Assembly (NCBI GenBank): GCA_902521615.1
Contig: CABYSJ010000011.1
Location: 1 to 37,712 of the forward strand
Direction of reading: 5' to 3'
Length of the DNA stretch: 37,712 nt
Origin: an uncultured Pelagibacteraceae bacterium
GTDB lineage: Bacteria; Pseudomonadota; Alphaproteobacteria; Pelagibacterales; Pelagibacteraceae
The notes beneath the pieces were generated by a model. The model was not told the origin of the DNA. It searched no databases and worked only from the letters and a program-made list of their open reading frames with translations. Every line of letters starts with the position of its first letter. Position 1 is the stretch's first letter. A program made the translations under genes and the position numbers. This document shows, piece by piece, positions 17,276 to 26,372 of the stretch.

Positions 17276-18966
17276 TGACTGATAATAAATTGAAATTAAC
17301 TATAGAGGACTATAAAAGTGATTTTACATTTAAGAAAAAAGAAAATGGATTAAATATTCAATTTAATCGTGTAGCTTTTATTTTTTTTGTTTTTTTTATC
17401 ATATATTTAATTTACACAATACACCTAGTTCACTTAGGCTCACGTAAGAGTAAATTAGAAAACATCAATAATATTCCTGGATCTAAAAATCAGCTTTATC
17501 GAGCAGACATCATAGATATTAATGGAAATTATTTAGCTAAGACAGTTAAATCGATTGATATTGGTTTAAAAACTTCAGATATAATCAATCAAAAAAAATT
17601 ACTTCTAAGTTTAAATATTATTTTTCCTGATAAAAATTTTGATGAAATTAAACAAAAAATAAAAACTAAGAAATTTTTTTATTTAGAGAAGAAAATTTCA
17701 GAGGAAAATTATGAAAAAATAATGAAATTAGGGGACAAATCTTTAGTTCCAGAAGAAAGAGTTTTAAGAATTTATCCACAAAAAAATCTTTTTAGCCATG
17801 TTTTAGGTCAGATAGATGATAATAATAATGGTATTTCTGGATTAGAAAAATCATTAAATGATAAACTTAGAAAATCAAAAGAGTCAATTAAACTTACCTT
17901 AGATAAAGATATTCAATTTTTAATTAGAAAAGAATTAATTAAATATCAGGAAATTTTTAAAAGCAAAGGTAGTGCAGCCATTTTAATGAATGTTAATAAT
18001 GGCAATATTTTATCATTAGTTTCTTTGCCAGATTTTAATCCAAATGAAAGACAAAATATTAGAGATGTAAATTATATTAACAGGGTAACTAAAGGAACAT
18101 ATGAACTTGGGTCCGTATTTAAAGTATTTACTTTTGCTAGCGCCTTAAATGAAAAGGTAATTAAACCAGAGACTTCATTTTTAGATTTACCCAAATCAAT
18201 TAAATGTGACAAATACAGAATAGGTGAGTACGACAATGAAATACCATCAGATTTAACTGCAGAACAAATTTTAGTTAGATCTGGAAATATAGGATCAGTA
18301 AAAATTGCCCAAAAAGTTGGCTCAGAAAAATTTAAATTATTTTTAGAAAAAGTAGGTGTGTTAAGTGACATTAATTTTGATATTGAAGAAGTTGCTCCTC
18401 AAAAAAATTATAATTTTGGAAAATGTAGATTGGCTACAGCTTCTTTTGGACATGGAATAGCAACGACAATTCTTCAATTGGCAAAAGGTTATTCTATTTT
18501 ATCAAATGGTGGGTATGAAATTAAGCCAACATTAATTTATAAAGAAAATAATTTTAATAAAAAAAATAAAAGAATATTAAACAGAGGTATTTCAGAGCAA
18601 GTTGTTAGCGCTTTAAGAAAAATCGTAAATACTGAGGAAGGGACAGCTAAATTTGCAGATGTTCAAAATTATGAAATTGGTGGAAAAACAGGAACCGCTG
18701 ATCAACCTGAGGGAGGAGCATATTCTGAGGCAAAAATAAATACTTTTGCCTCCATTTTTCCCACATCAAATCCACAATTTGTTTTTGTTGTAATGCTAGA
18801 TACTCCAAAAAAATCTAAAGATTATTATTATAAGTACAGACATCGAAAAGGAGGGTGGAAGGGCACACTTTACAATACTGCTGGCTGGACCTCAGTAGAG
18901 GTAGCTGGAAAAGTTATAGATAAAATCGGGCCTATTTTAGCCACAAAATATATAGAGGTTAATTAA
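17275..18966 (+). CDS. ftsI: septal peptidoglycan transpeptidase FtsI (PBP3)
   Basis: Crosslinks septal peptidoglycan outside the cytoplasmic membrane, partnered with FtsW. A cytoplasmic N-terminus and a single membrane helix (~33-50) are followed by a pedestal domain (RADIIDINGNYLAKT) and the penicillin-binding transpeptidase domain with all three active-site motifs: SVFK at 280-283 (catalytic Ser280), SGN at 336-338 and KTG at 471-473. Length 563 is usual. It lies in the standard order ftsL-ftsI-murE with a 1-base overlap upstream and a 2-base gap downstream. Nothing unusual apart from low sequence complexity from AT bias. Confidence 0.96.
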   Translation: MTDNKLKLTIEDYKSDFTFKKKENGLNIQFNRVAFIFFVFFIIYLIYTIHLVHLGSRKSKLENINNIPGSKNQLYRADIIDINGNYLAKTVKSIDIGLKTSDIINQKKLLLSLNIIFPDKNFDEIKQKIKTKKFFYLEKKISEENYEKIMKLGDKSLVPEERVLRIYPQKNLFSHVLGQIDDNNNGISGLEKSLNDKLRKSKESIKLTLDKDIQFLIRKELIKYQEIFKSKGSAAILMNVNNGNILSLVSLPDFNPNERQNIRDVNYINRVTKGTYELGSVFKVFTFASALNEKVIKPETSFLDLPKSIKCDKYRIGEYDNEIPSDLTAEQILVRSGNIGSVKIAQKVGSEKFKLFLEKVGVLSDINFDIEEVAPQKNYNFGKCRLATASFGHGIATTILQLAKGYSILSNGGYEIKPTLIYKENNFNKKNKRILNRGISEQVVSALRKIVNTEEGTAKFADVQNYEIGGKTGTADQPEGGAYSEAKINTFASIFPTSNPQFVFVVMLDTPKKSKDYYYKYRHRKGGWKGTLYNTAGWTSVEVAGKVIDKIGPILATKYIEVN

Positions 18967-18968
18967 TT

Positions 18969-21812
18969 ATGCTTCTAGGAAACTATTTTCATAACATAAA
19001 TAAAAATTATAAAAATTTTTATTTTTCAGGAATTTCATTTGACACGAAGAATATTAAAAAAAATAATATTTTTTTTGCAATCAAAGGAAATAGTATTGAT
19101 GGTAATAAATTTATTCCTAAAGCAATTAAAAAAGGATCTAAAATTATTGTAACCGAAAGAAAAACAAATCAATTCCAAAATGGAATTTTGTATATTAATA
19201 CAAATAATGTAAGAAAATTATTAGCTGAAACTGCTTTTAAAATTTATAGTAAAAAACCAAAAAATTTAATTGCAGTTACTGGAACAAACGGAAAATCATC
19301 GGTTGCAGATTTTTATTATCAAATATTAAAATTAAATAATAAAAAAGGTGCTTCAATTGGTACATTAGGTGTTAAATCAAAAAGTATTAATTTGAAATTA
19401 TTTAATACCACAATAGATCCAATAAAATTGGCTAAAATATTAAGTAAGTTAAAAAATCAAAAAATAGAAAATGTAATTATGGAAGCATCAAGTCATGGCT
19501 TAAAGCAAAATAGATTAGATGGTTTAAAGTTTAATTCAGGTATATTTACTAATCTATCCCAGGATCATCTTGATTATCATAAAAATTTAAAAAACTATTT
19601 AAATGCAAAACTTTATTTATTTGAAAATTTAATCTCAAAAAGAGGAAATGTAATTACAGATCAATTAATACCTGAATTTAGAAACATAAAAAAAATTGTA
19701 ATTAATAAAAAATTAAAATTGCATACACTTAATGATGAGAAAAATAATCTAGAGCTTTTATCTCATAATTTTAAAGGAGAGGTTCAATTTCTTAGATTTA
19801 AATTAAATAGCTCAATAAGGGATCTAAATTTAAATTTAATTGGAAAAATACAACTAAAAAATGTTTTGATGGCAATAATTGCAGCAAAATATAGTGGTAT
19901 TAGTTTGGATAAAATTTTAAATATAATTCCAAAATTGAAACCAGTTGAGGGAAGATTTGAAAAAATTGGTAAAATTAAAAATCGATCAAAAGTAATTCTT
20001 GATTATGCTCATACACCTGATGCTTTAAAAACGTGTCTTTTAAATCTTAGAGAGCAATTTCCAAATAAAACAATCACAGTACTATTTGGTTGTGGGGGAA
20101 ATAGAGACCAAAATAAAAGATCCAAAATGGGTAAAATAGCTGGTGATTTTGCAGATAGCATCATTCTTACAAATGATAACCCCAGGTTTGAAAATCCTCA
20201 AAAAATAAGAAGAGATATAAAAAAGGGAATTAAAAAAAAGAGAATTATTGAAATATCTAATAGAGCAATAGCAATAAAACAAGCTATTCATAATTTGAAT
20301 TCAGGTGATATCTTGTTAGTTGCTGGTAAAGGCCATGAGAAAACGCAAGATATTGGAAATAAGAAAATTTTTTTTTCAGATAGAAAAGTAATTTTAAATG
20401 CTATTAAGAATAAAAATAATAATTTATCAAATAATTTAAAATTAAATATAGTTAAAGAGGTAGCTAAAATTAAAAAATTGTCTCCTTTCACCTCTTTAAA
20501 AACAGCGAGAATTAATTCTCAAGAAGTTACCAGAAATGATATTTTTTTTGCTATTAAGGGAAAAAAAAATGATGGTAATAAATATGTTGCACAATCATTT
20601 AATAGAAAAGCATCTTTAGCTGTAGTAACCAAAATGCAAAATAAATTAAATAAAAGTCGTCAGATTAAAGTAAAAAATAGTTTAAAATTCTTAACAGATA
20701 TTTCAAAAACTTTTAGAAAAAGTATTGATACAAATATTATAGCTATTACAGGTAGTTGTGGCAAAACTACACTTAAAGAATTACTGGGTAATGTATTAAG
20801 TAAAATTTCGAAAGTAAGCATTTCTCCAAAATCTTATAACAATAAATTTGGAGTTCCTTTGAGTCTTTTTAATTTAAAACAAAATGATGAATTTGGAATT
20901 TTAGAAGTTGGAATGGATAAAAAAGGTGAAATTGATTATTTATCAAAAATAATAGAACCAGATGTTGGACTAATAACAAATATAAATTATGCACATGCTA
21001 AAAATTTTAAAAATATCAAACAAATTGCCTTGGCAAAATCTGAGATTATTAATAACATAAAACCTAATGGTTATGTTGTATTGAATGCAGATGATAGTTT
21101 TTTTCAATTACATAAAAAAATTGCCAAAGAAAAGAAAATTAAAATTGTTTCTTTCGGTATTAAAAGTCAGAAAGCAGACATTAAATTAATTAACACAAAA
21201 GCTTTTGGAAAAAAATTTAAAATAAACATTAAATTAAATAATAAAAAAAAGCATTTCATATTATCAAACGATTTTCAAAACAATATATATAATACACTTG
21301 CTGCTTTAGCAGTTATTAGTATTTATAAAAACATATTTAAATTCAATGAAAATATTTTTCTCAATTTCAAAATTCCTGCGGGAAGAGGAGACCGCTCTGT
21401 AGTAAAAATTGATAATAAAAAAATTAATTTAATTGATCAAAGTTATAATTCAAATCCTTTATCATTAAAATCAGCAATAAAAAATTTTGATAGAATAAAT
21501 TCAAAAAAATCAAATAAATATTTACTAATTGGCGATATGTTAGAGCTCGGTAGTCATTCTAAAAAACTTCATCAATCTATTGCCCCAATAATAAATCAAA
21601 CTAAGATAGATAAGGTATTTGTAAAAGGAAAATTGGCTTCAATAATATTTGAAAATATCTCAAAAGTTAAAAAAGGTAGGATTTTATTAAACAAATCTCA
21701 AATTGTTGAATTTATTAGAAAAGATTTAAATAATAATGATTATTTAATGATCAAAGCCTCACTTGCGACAGGATTCAACAACATAGTGAAATATCTGAAA
21801 GGATTACATTAA
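18969..21812 (+). CDS. murE-murF: fused MurE-MurF: UDP-MurNAc-tripeptide ligase / tripeptide-D-Ala-D-Ala ligase
   Basis: One 947-residue reading frame carries two consecutive cytoplasmic Mur ligases. The MurE half (1 to ~485) adds meso-diaminopimelate: nucleotide-binding GTNGKSS at 105-111, EASSHGLKQNRLDG at 172-185, DYAHTPDAL at 345-353, and DNPR at 403-406, the signature for diaminopimelate rather than lysine. The MurF half (~495-947) adds D-Ala-D-Ala: GSCGKTT at 595-601, LEVGMDKKGEI, DQSYNSNP and GDMLELG. Both halves begin with a matching IFFAIKG-x-DGNK segment, reflecting common descent. The link (~480-500) is short and Lys/Asn-rich, without a stop or internal start of note. In most bacteria these are two adjacent genes in the same order, so this is a simple end-to-end fusion giving two successive steps on one chain. 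Confidence 0.95.
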   Translation: MLLGNYFHNINKNYKNFYFSGISFDTKNIKKNNIFFAIKGNSIDGNKFIPKAIKKGSKIIVTERKTNQFQNGILYINTNNVRKLLAETAFKIYSKKPKNLIAVTGTNGKSSVADFYYQILKLNNKKGASIGTLGVKSKSINLKLFNTTIDPIKLAKILSKLKNQKIENVIMEASSHGLKQNRLDGLKFNSGIFTNLSQDHLDYHKNLKNYLNAKLYLFENLISKRGNVITDQLIPEFRNIKKIVINKKLKLHTLNDEKNNLELLSHNFKGEVQFLRFKLNSSIRDLNLNLIGKIQLKNVLMAIIAAKYSGISLDKILNIIPKLKPVEGRFEKIGKIKNRSKVILDYAHTPDALKTCLLNLREQFPNKTITVLFGCGGNRDQNKRSKMGKIAGDFADSIILTNDNPRFENPQKIRRDIKKGIKKKRIIEISNRAIAIKQAIHNLNSGDILLVAGKGHEKTQDIGNKKIFFSDRKVILNAIKNKNNNLSNNLKLNIVKEVAKIKKLSPFTSLKTARINSQEVTRNDIFFAIKGKKNDGNKYVAQSFNRKASLAVVTKMQNKLNKSRQIKVKNSLKFLTDISKTFRKSIDTNIIAITGSCGKTTLKELLGNVLSKISKVSISPKSYNNKFGVPLSLFNLKQNDEFGILEVGMDKKGEIDYLSKIIEPDVGLITNINYAHAKNFKNIKQIALAKSEIINNIKPNGYVVLNADDSFFQLHKKIAKEKKIKIVSFGIKSQKADIKLINTKAFGKKFKINIKLNNKKKHFILSNDFQNNIYNTLAALAVISIYKNIFKFNENIFLNFKIPAGRGDRSVVKIDNKKINLIDQSYNSNPLSLKSAIKNFDRINSKKSNKYLLIGDMLELGSHSKKLHQSIAPIINQTKIDKVFVKGKLASIIFENISKVKKGRILLNKSQIVEFIRKDLNNNDYLMIKASLATGFNNIVKYLKGLH

Positions 21813-22898
21813 ATGCTTTATCAATTTTTATTAAATTTTGTTGATACCTTTAGTTTTTTAAATGTATTTAAATATTTAACTTTTAGAACAGGTTTATCTT
21901 TTTTTACCTCATTGGTTATTGTGCTGATTATTGGAGGTCCTTTTATTAAATTTTTTTCAAAACAAAAAATTTTAAATCCAATCCGTGACGATGGACCTGA
22001 AGATCATATAGTTAAAAAAATTGGTACACCAACAATGGGAGGTTTAATAATTTTGTTCGGCTTATTAGTATCAGTAATATTTTGGGCAGATTTATCAAAT
22101 ATTAATATTTTATTTTGTATCTACATAGCAATTACTTTTGGTTTATTGGGAGCATATGATGACTTTAAGAAGATTAAATATAGCAACTCATCAGGAATTT
22201 CTTCAAAGTTTAAAATAACTTCACAAATAATTTTAGCAATTATTGGTGTAAGCTTTTTTGTTTATTTTAATGATTATCAAGATTTAAATAATTTATACTT
22301 TCCATTCTTTAAAAATTTAATCATAAATCTTGGATGGTTTTTTATACCATTTGCAATATTTGTAATTATCGGTTCTTCAAATGCTGTTAACCTTACGGAT
22401 GGATTGGATGGTCTAGCAACAGTGCCTGTAATATTAGTTGCAGCATGTTTTGCTTTTATAAGTTATGTTACTGGAAACATCGTATTTTCTAATTATTTAC
22501 AAATTCCCTACATAGAAGGAACTGGTGAAGTATCAATTTTTTGTGGGGCAATTATTGGCTCTTGTTTAGGATTTTTATGGTTTAATGCTCCACCTGCTAA
22601 AATTTTTATGGGCGATACAGGCTCTTTATCTCTTGGAGGATCTTTAGGTGCAGTAGGGATTATCACAAAGCATGAAATTGTTTTAGCTATTACTGGTGGT
22701 CTTTTTGTACTAGAGGCAGTTTCAGTAATGGTTCAGGTAATTTCGTTTAAACTTACAGGAAAAAGAATTTTTAAAATGGCACCTATTCATCATCATTTTG
22801 AGAAAAAAGGATGGCCAGAGTCTACAGTTGTGATTAGGTTTTGGATTATCTCTATAATCCTAGCAATGATCGGTTTAGCTACCTTAAAATTAAGATAA
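21813..22898 (+). CDS. mraY: phospho-N-acetylmuramoyl-pentapeptide-transferase MraY
   Basis: Transfers phospho-MurNAc-pentapeptide to undecaprenyl phosphate, forming lipid I at the inner face of the cytoplasmic membrane. About ten membrane helices are visible across 361 residues. Active-site blocks: GAYDDFKKIKYSNSSGIS (catalytic Asp pair), NLTDGLDGLA, FMGDTGSLSLGG, and the MraY-specific MAPIHHHFEKKGWPE that distinguishes it from WecA-type enzymes. It starts at the base after the murE-murF stop and its stop shares one base with the murD ATG. Confidence 0.97.
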   Translation: MLYQFLLNFVDTFSFLNVFKYLTFRTGLSFFTSLVIVLIIGGPFIKFFSKQKILNPIRDDGPEDHIVKKIGTPTMGGLIILFGLLVSVIFWADLSNINILFCIYIAITFGLLGAYDDFKKIKYSNSSGISSKFKITSQIILAIIGVSFFVYFNDYQDLNNLYFPFFKNLIINLGWFFIPFAIFVIIGSSNAVNLTDGLDGLATVPVILVAACFAFISYVTGNIVFSNYLQIPYIEGTGEVSIFCGAIIGSCLGFLWFNAPPAKIFMGDTGSLSLGGSLGAVGIITKHEIVLAITGGLFVLEAVSVMVQVISFKLTGKRIFKMAPIHHHFEKKGWPESTVVIRFWIISIILAMIGLATLKLR

Positions 22899-24196
22899 TG
22901 AAAATATTTAATAATATTTTTTTAAGAAAAAAAATATTAATTTATGGTTTAGGAAAGAGCGGCATTTCATCTTATAAGTTTTTAAGAAACAAGTCTGATG
23001 TATATTTGTTTGATGATAATCAAAAAATTAAATTAAAATATAAAAAAAAAATAATTAGACTCGACCAAATTCAAAAAATAAATTTTGATAGAATTATTAT
23101 TAGTCCTGGAATTGATATTTCAAATTGTAAATTATCAAAATTTTTAAAGATAAATTTGAAAAAAATTCATACCGATCTTGATGTGTTGTTTTCATTTTAT
23201 AAAAATGAAAGTATTACGATTACGGGAACTAACGGTAAATCTACAACAGCAAAAATTTTACATGATGCTTTAATCGATCAAAAAAGAGACTCAAGACTTA
23301 TTGGGAATATTGGTAATCCAGCATTATCAGAAAAAAATATTACAAAAAAAACAATCTTTGTAATAGAGGCTTCTTCTTATCAGCTAGATTACAGTAGCAT
23401 ATTTAGATCAAAATATGCAGTAATTTTAAACATAACTGCAGACCATATTGAAAGACATAAAAGTCTAAAGAATTATGTAAATGCAAAATTTAAATTATTA
23501 AAATCTCAAAAAAGTGGATCTTTTGCATATGTAAAAAAAGAGGATGAACTAATAACTAAAAAATTAAATAAAAAAAAATATAGTTCAAAAATCTACAGAG
23601 TACAGACTTCAGGTATAGATAAAAAGTTTAATAAAATTACTAATAAATATTTTTTATCTGATGGCAATAAAGAAAATTTATCATTTATATTTAAACTTGC
23701 TCCAAGATTAAAACTTAATTTCAAAAAATTAATTCAAACCATTAATAAATTTAAAGGCCTAGATTTCAGACAACAAATTATATTTGATAAAAAAAATCTC
23801 ACAATAATTAACGATTCTAAATCTACAAGCTTTGCTTCCTCGGAAAATATATTAAAAAATTTAAATGATGCATATTGGATTTTAGGAGGAATTCCTAAAA
23901 AGGGAGATAAATTTAAACTATCAAAAATAAAGTGTAAAAATATCAAAGCTTATATTTTTGGATCATATTATGGAGAATTTATAAAAATTTTAAAAAATAG
24001 ATTAAAAATTAAAAATTTCAAAAATTTACAAGAAACGCTTAAAATTATTTTTTCAGAAATTAATATTCAACAATCTAAAAAAAATATTATTTTTTTCAGT
24101 CCAGCTGGAGCCTCATTTGATAGTTTCAAAAATTTTGAGGATAGAGGGTATTATTTTAATCATATAATTAAAAAATATATAAATGCAAAGCGATAG
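22898..24196 (+). CDS. murD: UDP-MurNAc-L-alanine:D-glutamate ligase MurD
   Basis: Adds D-glutamate to UDP-MurNAc-L-Ala. Start chosen at the ATG at 22898 (TAATG overlap with mraY), giving 432 residues beginning MKIFNNIFLRKK; an in-frame ATG 57 bases upstream lies inside mraY and adds residues with no family match. Motifs: GLGKSGISS near the N-terminus (UDP-MurNAc domain), GTNGKSTTAK (P-loop), EASSYQLDYS, NITADHIERH, and the late NDSKSTSFAS lysine/serine block. The ftsW start overlaps its end by 14 bases. MurD is the second, not the first, ligase of the pathway; murC lies further down the same run. Confidence 0.94.
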   Translation: MKIFNNIFLRKKILIYGLGKSGISSYKFLRNKSDVYLFDDNQKIKLKYKKKIIRLDQIQKINFDRIIISPGIDISNCKLSKFLKINLKKIHTDLDVLFSFYKNESITITGTNGKSTTAKILHDALIDQKRDSRLIGNIGNPALSEKNITKKTIFVIEASSYQLDYSSIFRSKYAVILNITADHIERHKSLKNYVNAKFKLLKSQKSGSFAYVKKEDELITKKLNKKKYSSKIYRVQTSGIDKKFNKITNKYFLSDGNKENLSFIFKLAPRLKLNFKKLIQTINKFKGLDFRQQIIFDKKNLTIINDSKSTSFASSENILKNLNDAYWILGGIPKKGDKFKLSKIKCKNIKAYIFGSYYGEFIKILKNRLKIKNFKNLQETLKIIFSEINIQQSKKNIIFFSPAGASFDSFKNFEDRGYYFNHIIKKYINAKR

Positions 24197-25304
24197 TATT
24201 GTTTACAAATTTTATTATCAATGGTGGAAAAATATAGATAAATCTATTTTTCTACTAATAAGTTTTTTATTTATTATTGGATTATTTTTTTCTTTAGTTT
24301 CGACTTCTTTAATAGCTTCTGATAAGTTAGATACCAATAGTTATTTCTTTTTTTTTAAACATTTGATTTATGTGTTAATTGGGATATCTCTTATTTTTAT
24401 ATTTTCATCATTAAATTCAGATCAATTATATAAATACTCTATTTTTCTTTTTTTTATTTCACTTATTTCTTTATTTTTAGTGCCATTCATTGGTGTAGAA
24501 GTCAAAGGTTCTAAAAGATGGATAGACTTATTTTTCTTACCAAGATTTCAGCCCATAGAAGTTCTAAAACCATTTTTGATAATAATTTTAGCAACTATTT
24601 TATGTCAAAGTAGATCAAATATTTTATTGAAGTATTTTATATCTATTGTTTTGATATCTTTTATTTCTTTACTTTTAATAGCCCAACCAGATATTGGCCA
24701 AACTTTATTAGTAGTATTTTGTTGGGCAGTTCTAATCTTCACATCAGGAATTAATATATATATTCTTTTAGCAATATTTATTGCTGGCGCATCTTTTCTT
24801 GCATATCTTATCATTTATTTTCCCAGGTTTGATTATATCCAAGGACGTATTTTTTCATTTTTTAACAGAGAAACAGGTACTCATAATTTCCAATCTGATA
24901 AAGCAATAGAGTCAATTACAAGTGGAGGTTTTTTTGGAAAAGGCATAGGTGAAGGAGTTCTAAAAAATAGAGTTCCCGAAGCTCACACTGACTATATTAT
25001 TTCAGTAATTTCTGAAGAGTTTGGCGTTGTTGCCATAATGTTAATATTATTATTGTTTTTGATCTTAATTTATATGGTTTTTAAAAAAATAAGTTTTGAG
25101 ACAGATGATAAAGTTAAACTTATTTTAATTGGATGCATTAGTTTAATATTAATGCAGGCAACTATTCATGTTGGGGTTAATATAAGATTATTTCCAACTA
25201 CTGGAATGACATTACCTTTTTTAAGTTATGGTGGTTCATCTATAATAAGTACATCAATATTAGCTGGGATAATTTTAAATTTAACAAAAAGAAAAATAAC
25301 TTAA
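24183..25304 (+). CDS. ftsW: septal peptidoglycan glycosyltransferase FtsW
   Basis: SEDS-family polymerase that extends septal glycan strands from lipid II together with FtsI. The 373 residues contain about ten membrane helices. Recognisable SEDS blocks: QPIEVLKPFLII (~121-132), AQPDIGQTLLV (~163-173, containing the key aspartate), then the long loop with SGGFFGKGIGEGVLKNRVPEAHTDYI, and near the end TGMTLPFLSYGGSS. Overlaps murD by 14 bases and is followed 3 bases later by murG, the usual murD-ftsW-murG-murC order. FtsW rather than RodA is supported by that context. Confidence 0.95.
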   Translation: MQSDSIVYKFYYQWWKNIDKSIFLLISFLFIIGLFFSLVSTSLIASDKLDTNSYFFFFKHLIYVLIGISLIFIFSSLNSDQLYKYSIFLFFISLISLFLVPFIGVEVKGSKRWIDLFFLPRFQPIEVLKPFLIIILATILCQSRSNILLKYFISIVLISFISLLLIAQPDIGQTLLVVFCWAVLIFTSGINIYILLAIFIAGASFLAYLIIYFPRFDYIQGRIFSFFNRETGTHNFQSDKAIESITSGGFFGKGIGEGVLKNRVPEAHTDYIISVISEEFGVVAIMLILLLFLILIYMVFKKISFETDDKVKLILIGCISLILMQATIHVGVNIRLFPTTGMTLPFLSYGGSSIISTSILAGIILNLTKRKIT

Positions 25305-25307
25305 TAA

Positions 25308-26372
25308 ATGACACAAAAAATTTTAATTTCCACAGGTGGATCTGGAGGTCATGTTATACCAGCAATTACTTTTTATAATCATTTAAAGCATACGCATGAA
25401 ACTTTTATTTCTACCGATATAAGAGGTCTCGCATATTTAGATAAGAATTATAAAGTATTTGTAATTAATACTCCAAAATTAAATAATTATTTTCTACTTC
25501 CTTTTTCATTTTTAAAAATACTTTTGCTAACTATTAAATCTTTTTTTCTGTTAAAAAAAAATAATATTTCAATTTTAATTTCTACTGGTGGCTATATGTC
25601 TTTACCACTATGTTTAGCAGCAAAAATATTGGGCATTGATATTTTTTTAATTGAACCAAATATGGTTCTTGGAAGAGCAAATAAATTTTTTTTAAATTTC
25701 TCAAGAAAATTAATAAGTTATTCAAAGAATTTAATTAATTTACCATCTGGAATTAATCAAAAATTAACTACTATTAAACCTTTGATAAGAAAAGAATATT
25801 ATGAAACCAGTGCTTATCAAAAACATGATAATCTATTCACAATTATAATAATAGGGGGTAGTCAGGGTGCAAAAATCTTTGATGAGCTTTTAAACAAATC
25901 TATTGTGAGTATAGCAAAGCGAGTTTCTGTAAAAATTATTCATCAAACAAGTGAAAAAAATATTAATTTTTTAAAAAATTTTTATACTCAGAATAATATT
26001 GAAAATAGAGTTTTCAGTTTTGATCACAATCTTAATGAAGTTTTAAAACAGGGTGATTTATGTATAACAAGAGCAGGTGCTTCAAGTTTAGCTGAATTAT
26101 CCTTATTAGCTATTCCATTTATAGCAATACCACTTCCGTCATCAAAAGATAATCATCAGTATGAAAATGCAAAATACTACAAGGAACAGGGTTGTTGCTG
26201 GATAATTGATCAAAAGAATTTTGATGATCAAAAATTTGAGAAATTTTTATTGGAAATGGTAAATAAAAGTCAGGATTACATGACAAAAAAAAACAATTTA
26301 CAGAAATTAAATTATCAAAATACATGGAATAATGTTAATCAAAAAATATTAAAAATTATTAATGAAAATTAA
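25308..26372 (+). CDS. murG: lipid II synthase MurG (GlcNAc transferase)
   Basis: Adds N-acetylglucosamine to lipid I on the cytoplasmic side of the membrane. The N-terminal Gly-rich loop STGGSGGHVIPA is right at the start, GGYMSLP and EPNMVLGRANKF follow in the first Rossmann domain, and the C-terminal domain has IIGGSQGAKIFDE and the UDP-GlcNAc block TRAGASSLAELSLLAIPFIA with the KDNHQYENAKY loop. Length 354 is typical. Its end overlaps murC by 11 bases. Confidence 0.96.
   Translation: MTQKILISTGGSGGHVIPAITFYNHLKHTHETFISTDIRGLAYLDKNYKVFVINTPKLNNYFLLPFSFLKILLLTIKSFFLLKKNNISILISTGGYMSLPLCLAAKILGIDIFLIEPNMVLGRANKFFLNFSRKLISYSKNLINLPSGINQKLTTIKPLIRKEYYETSAYQKHDNLFTIIIIGGSQGAKIFDELLNKSIVSIAKRVSVKIIHQTSEKNINFLKNFYTQNNIENRVFSFDHNLNEVLKQGDLCITRAGASSLAELSLLAIPFIAIPLPSSKDNHQYENAKYYKEQGCCWIIDQKNFDDQKFEKFLLEMVNKSQDYMTKKNNLQKLNYQNTWNNVNQKILKIINEN

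Noticed and set aside
22841..22897. Longer N-terminus of MurD beginning within mraY
   Set aside because: The extra 19 residues are the mraY C-terminal codons read in another frame; the ATG at 22898 overlaps the mraY stop by one base and gives a standard MurD start.
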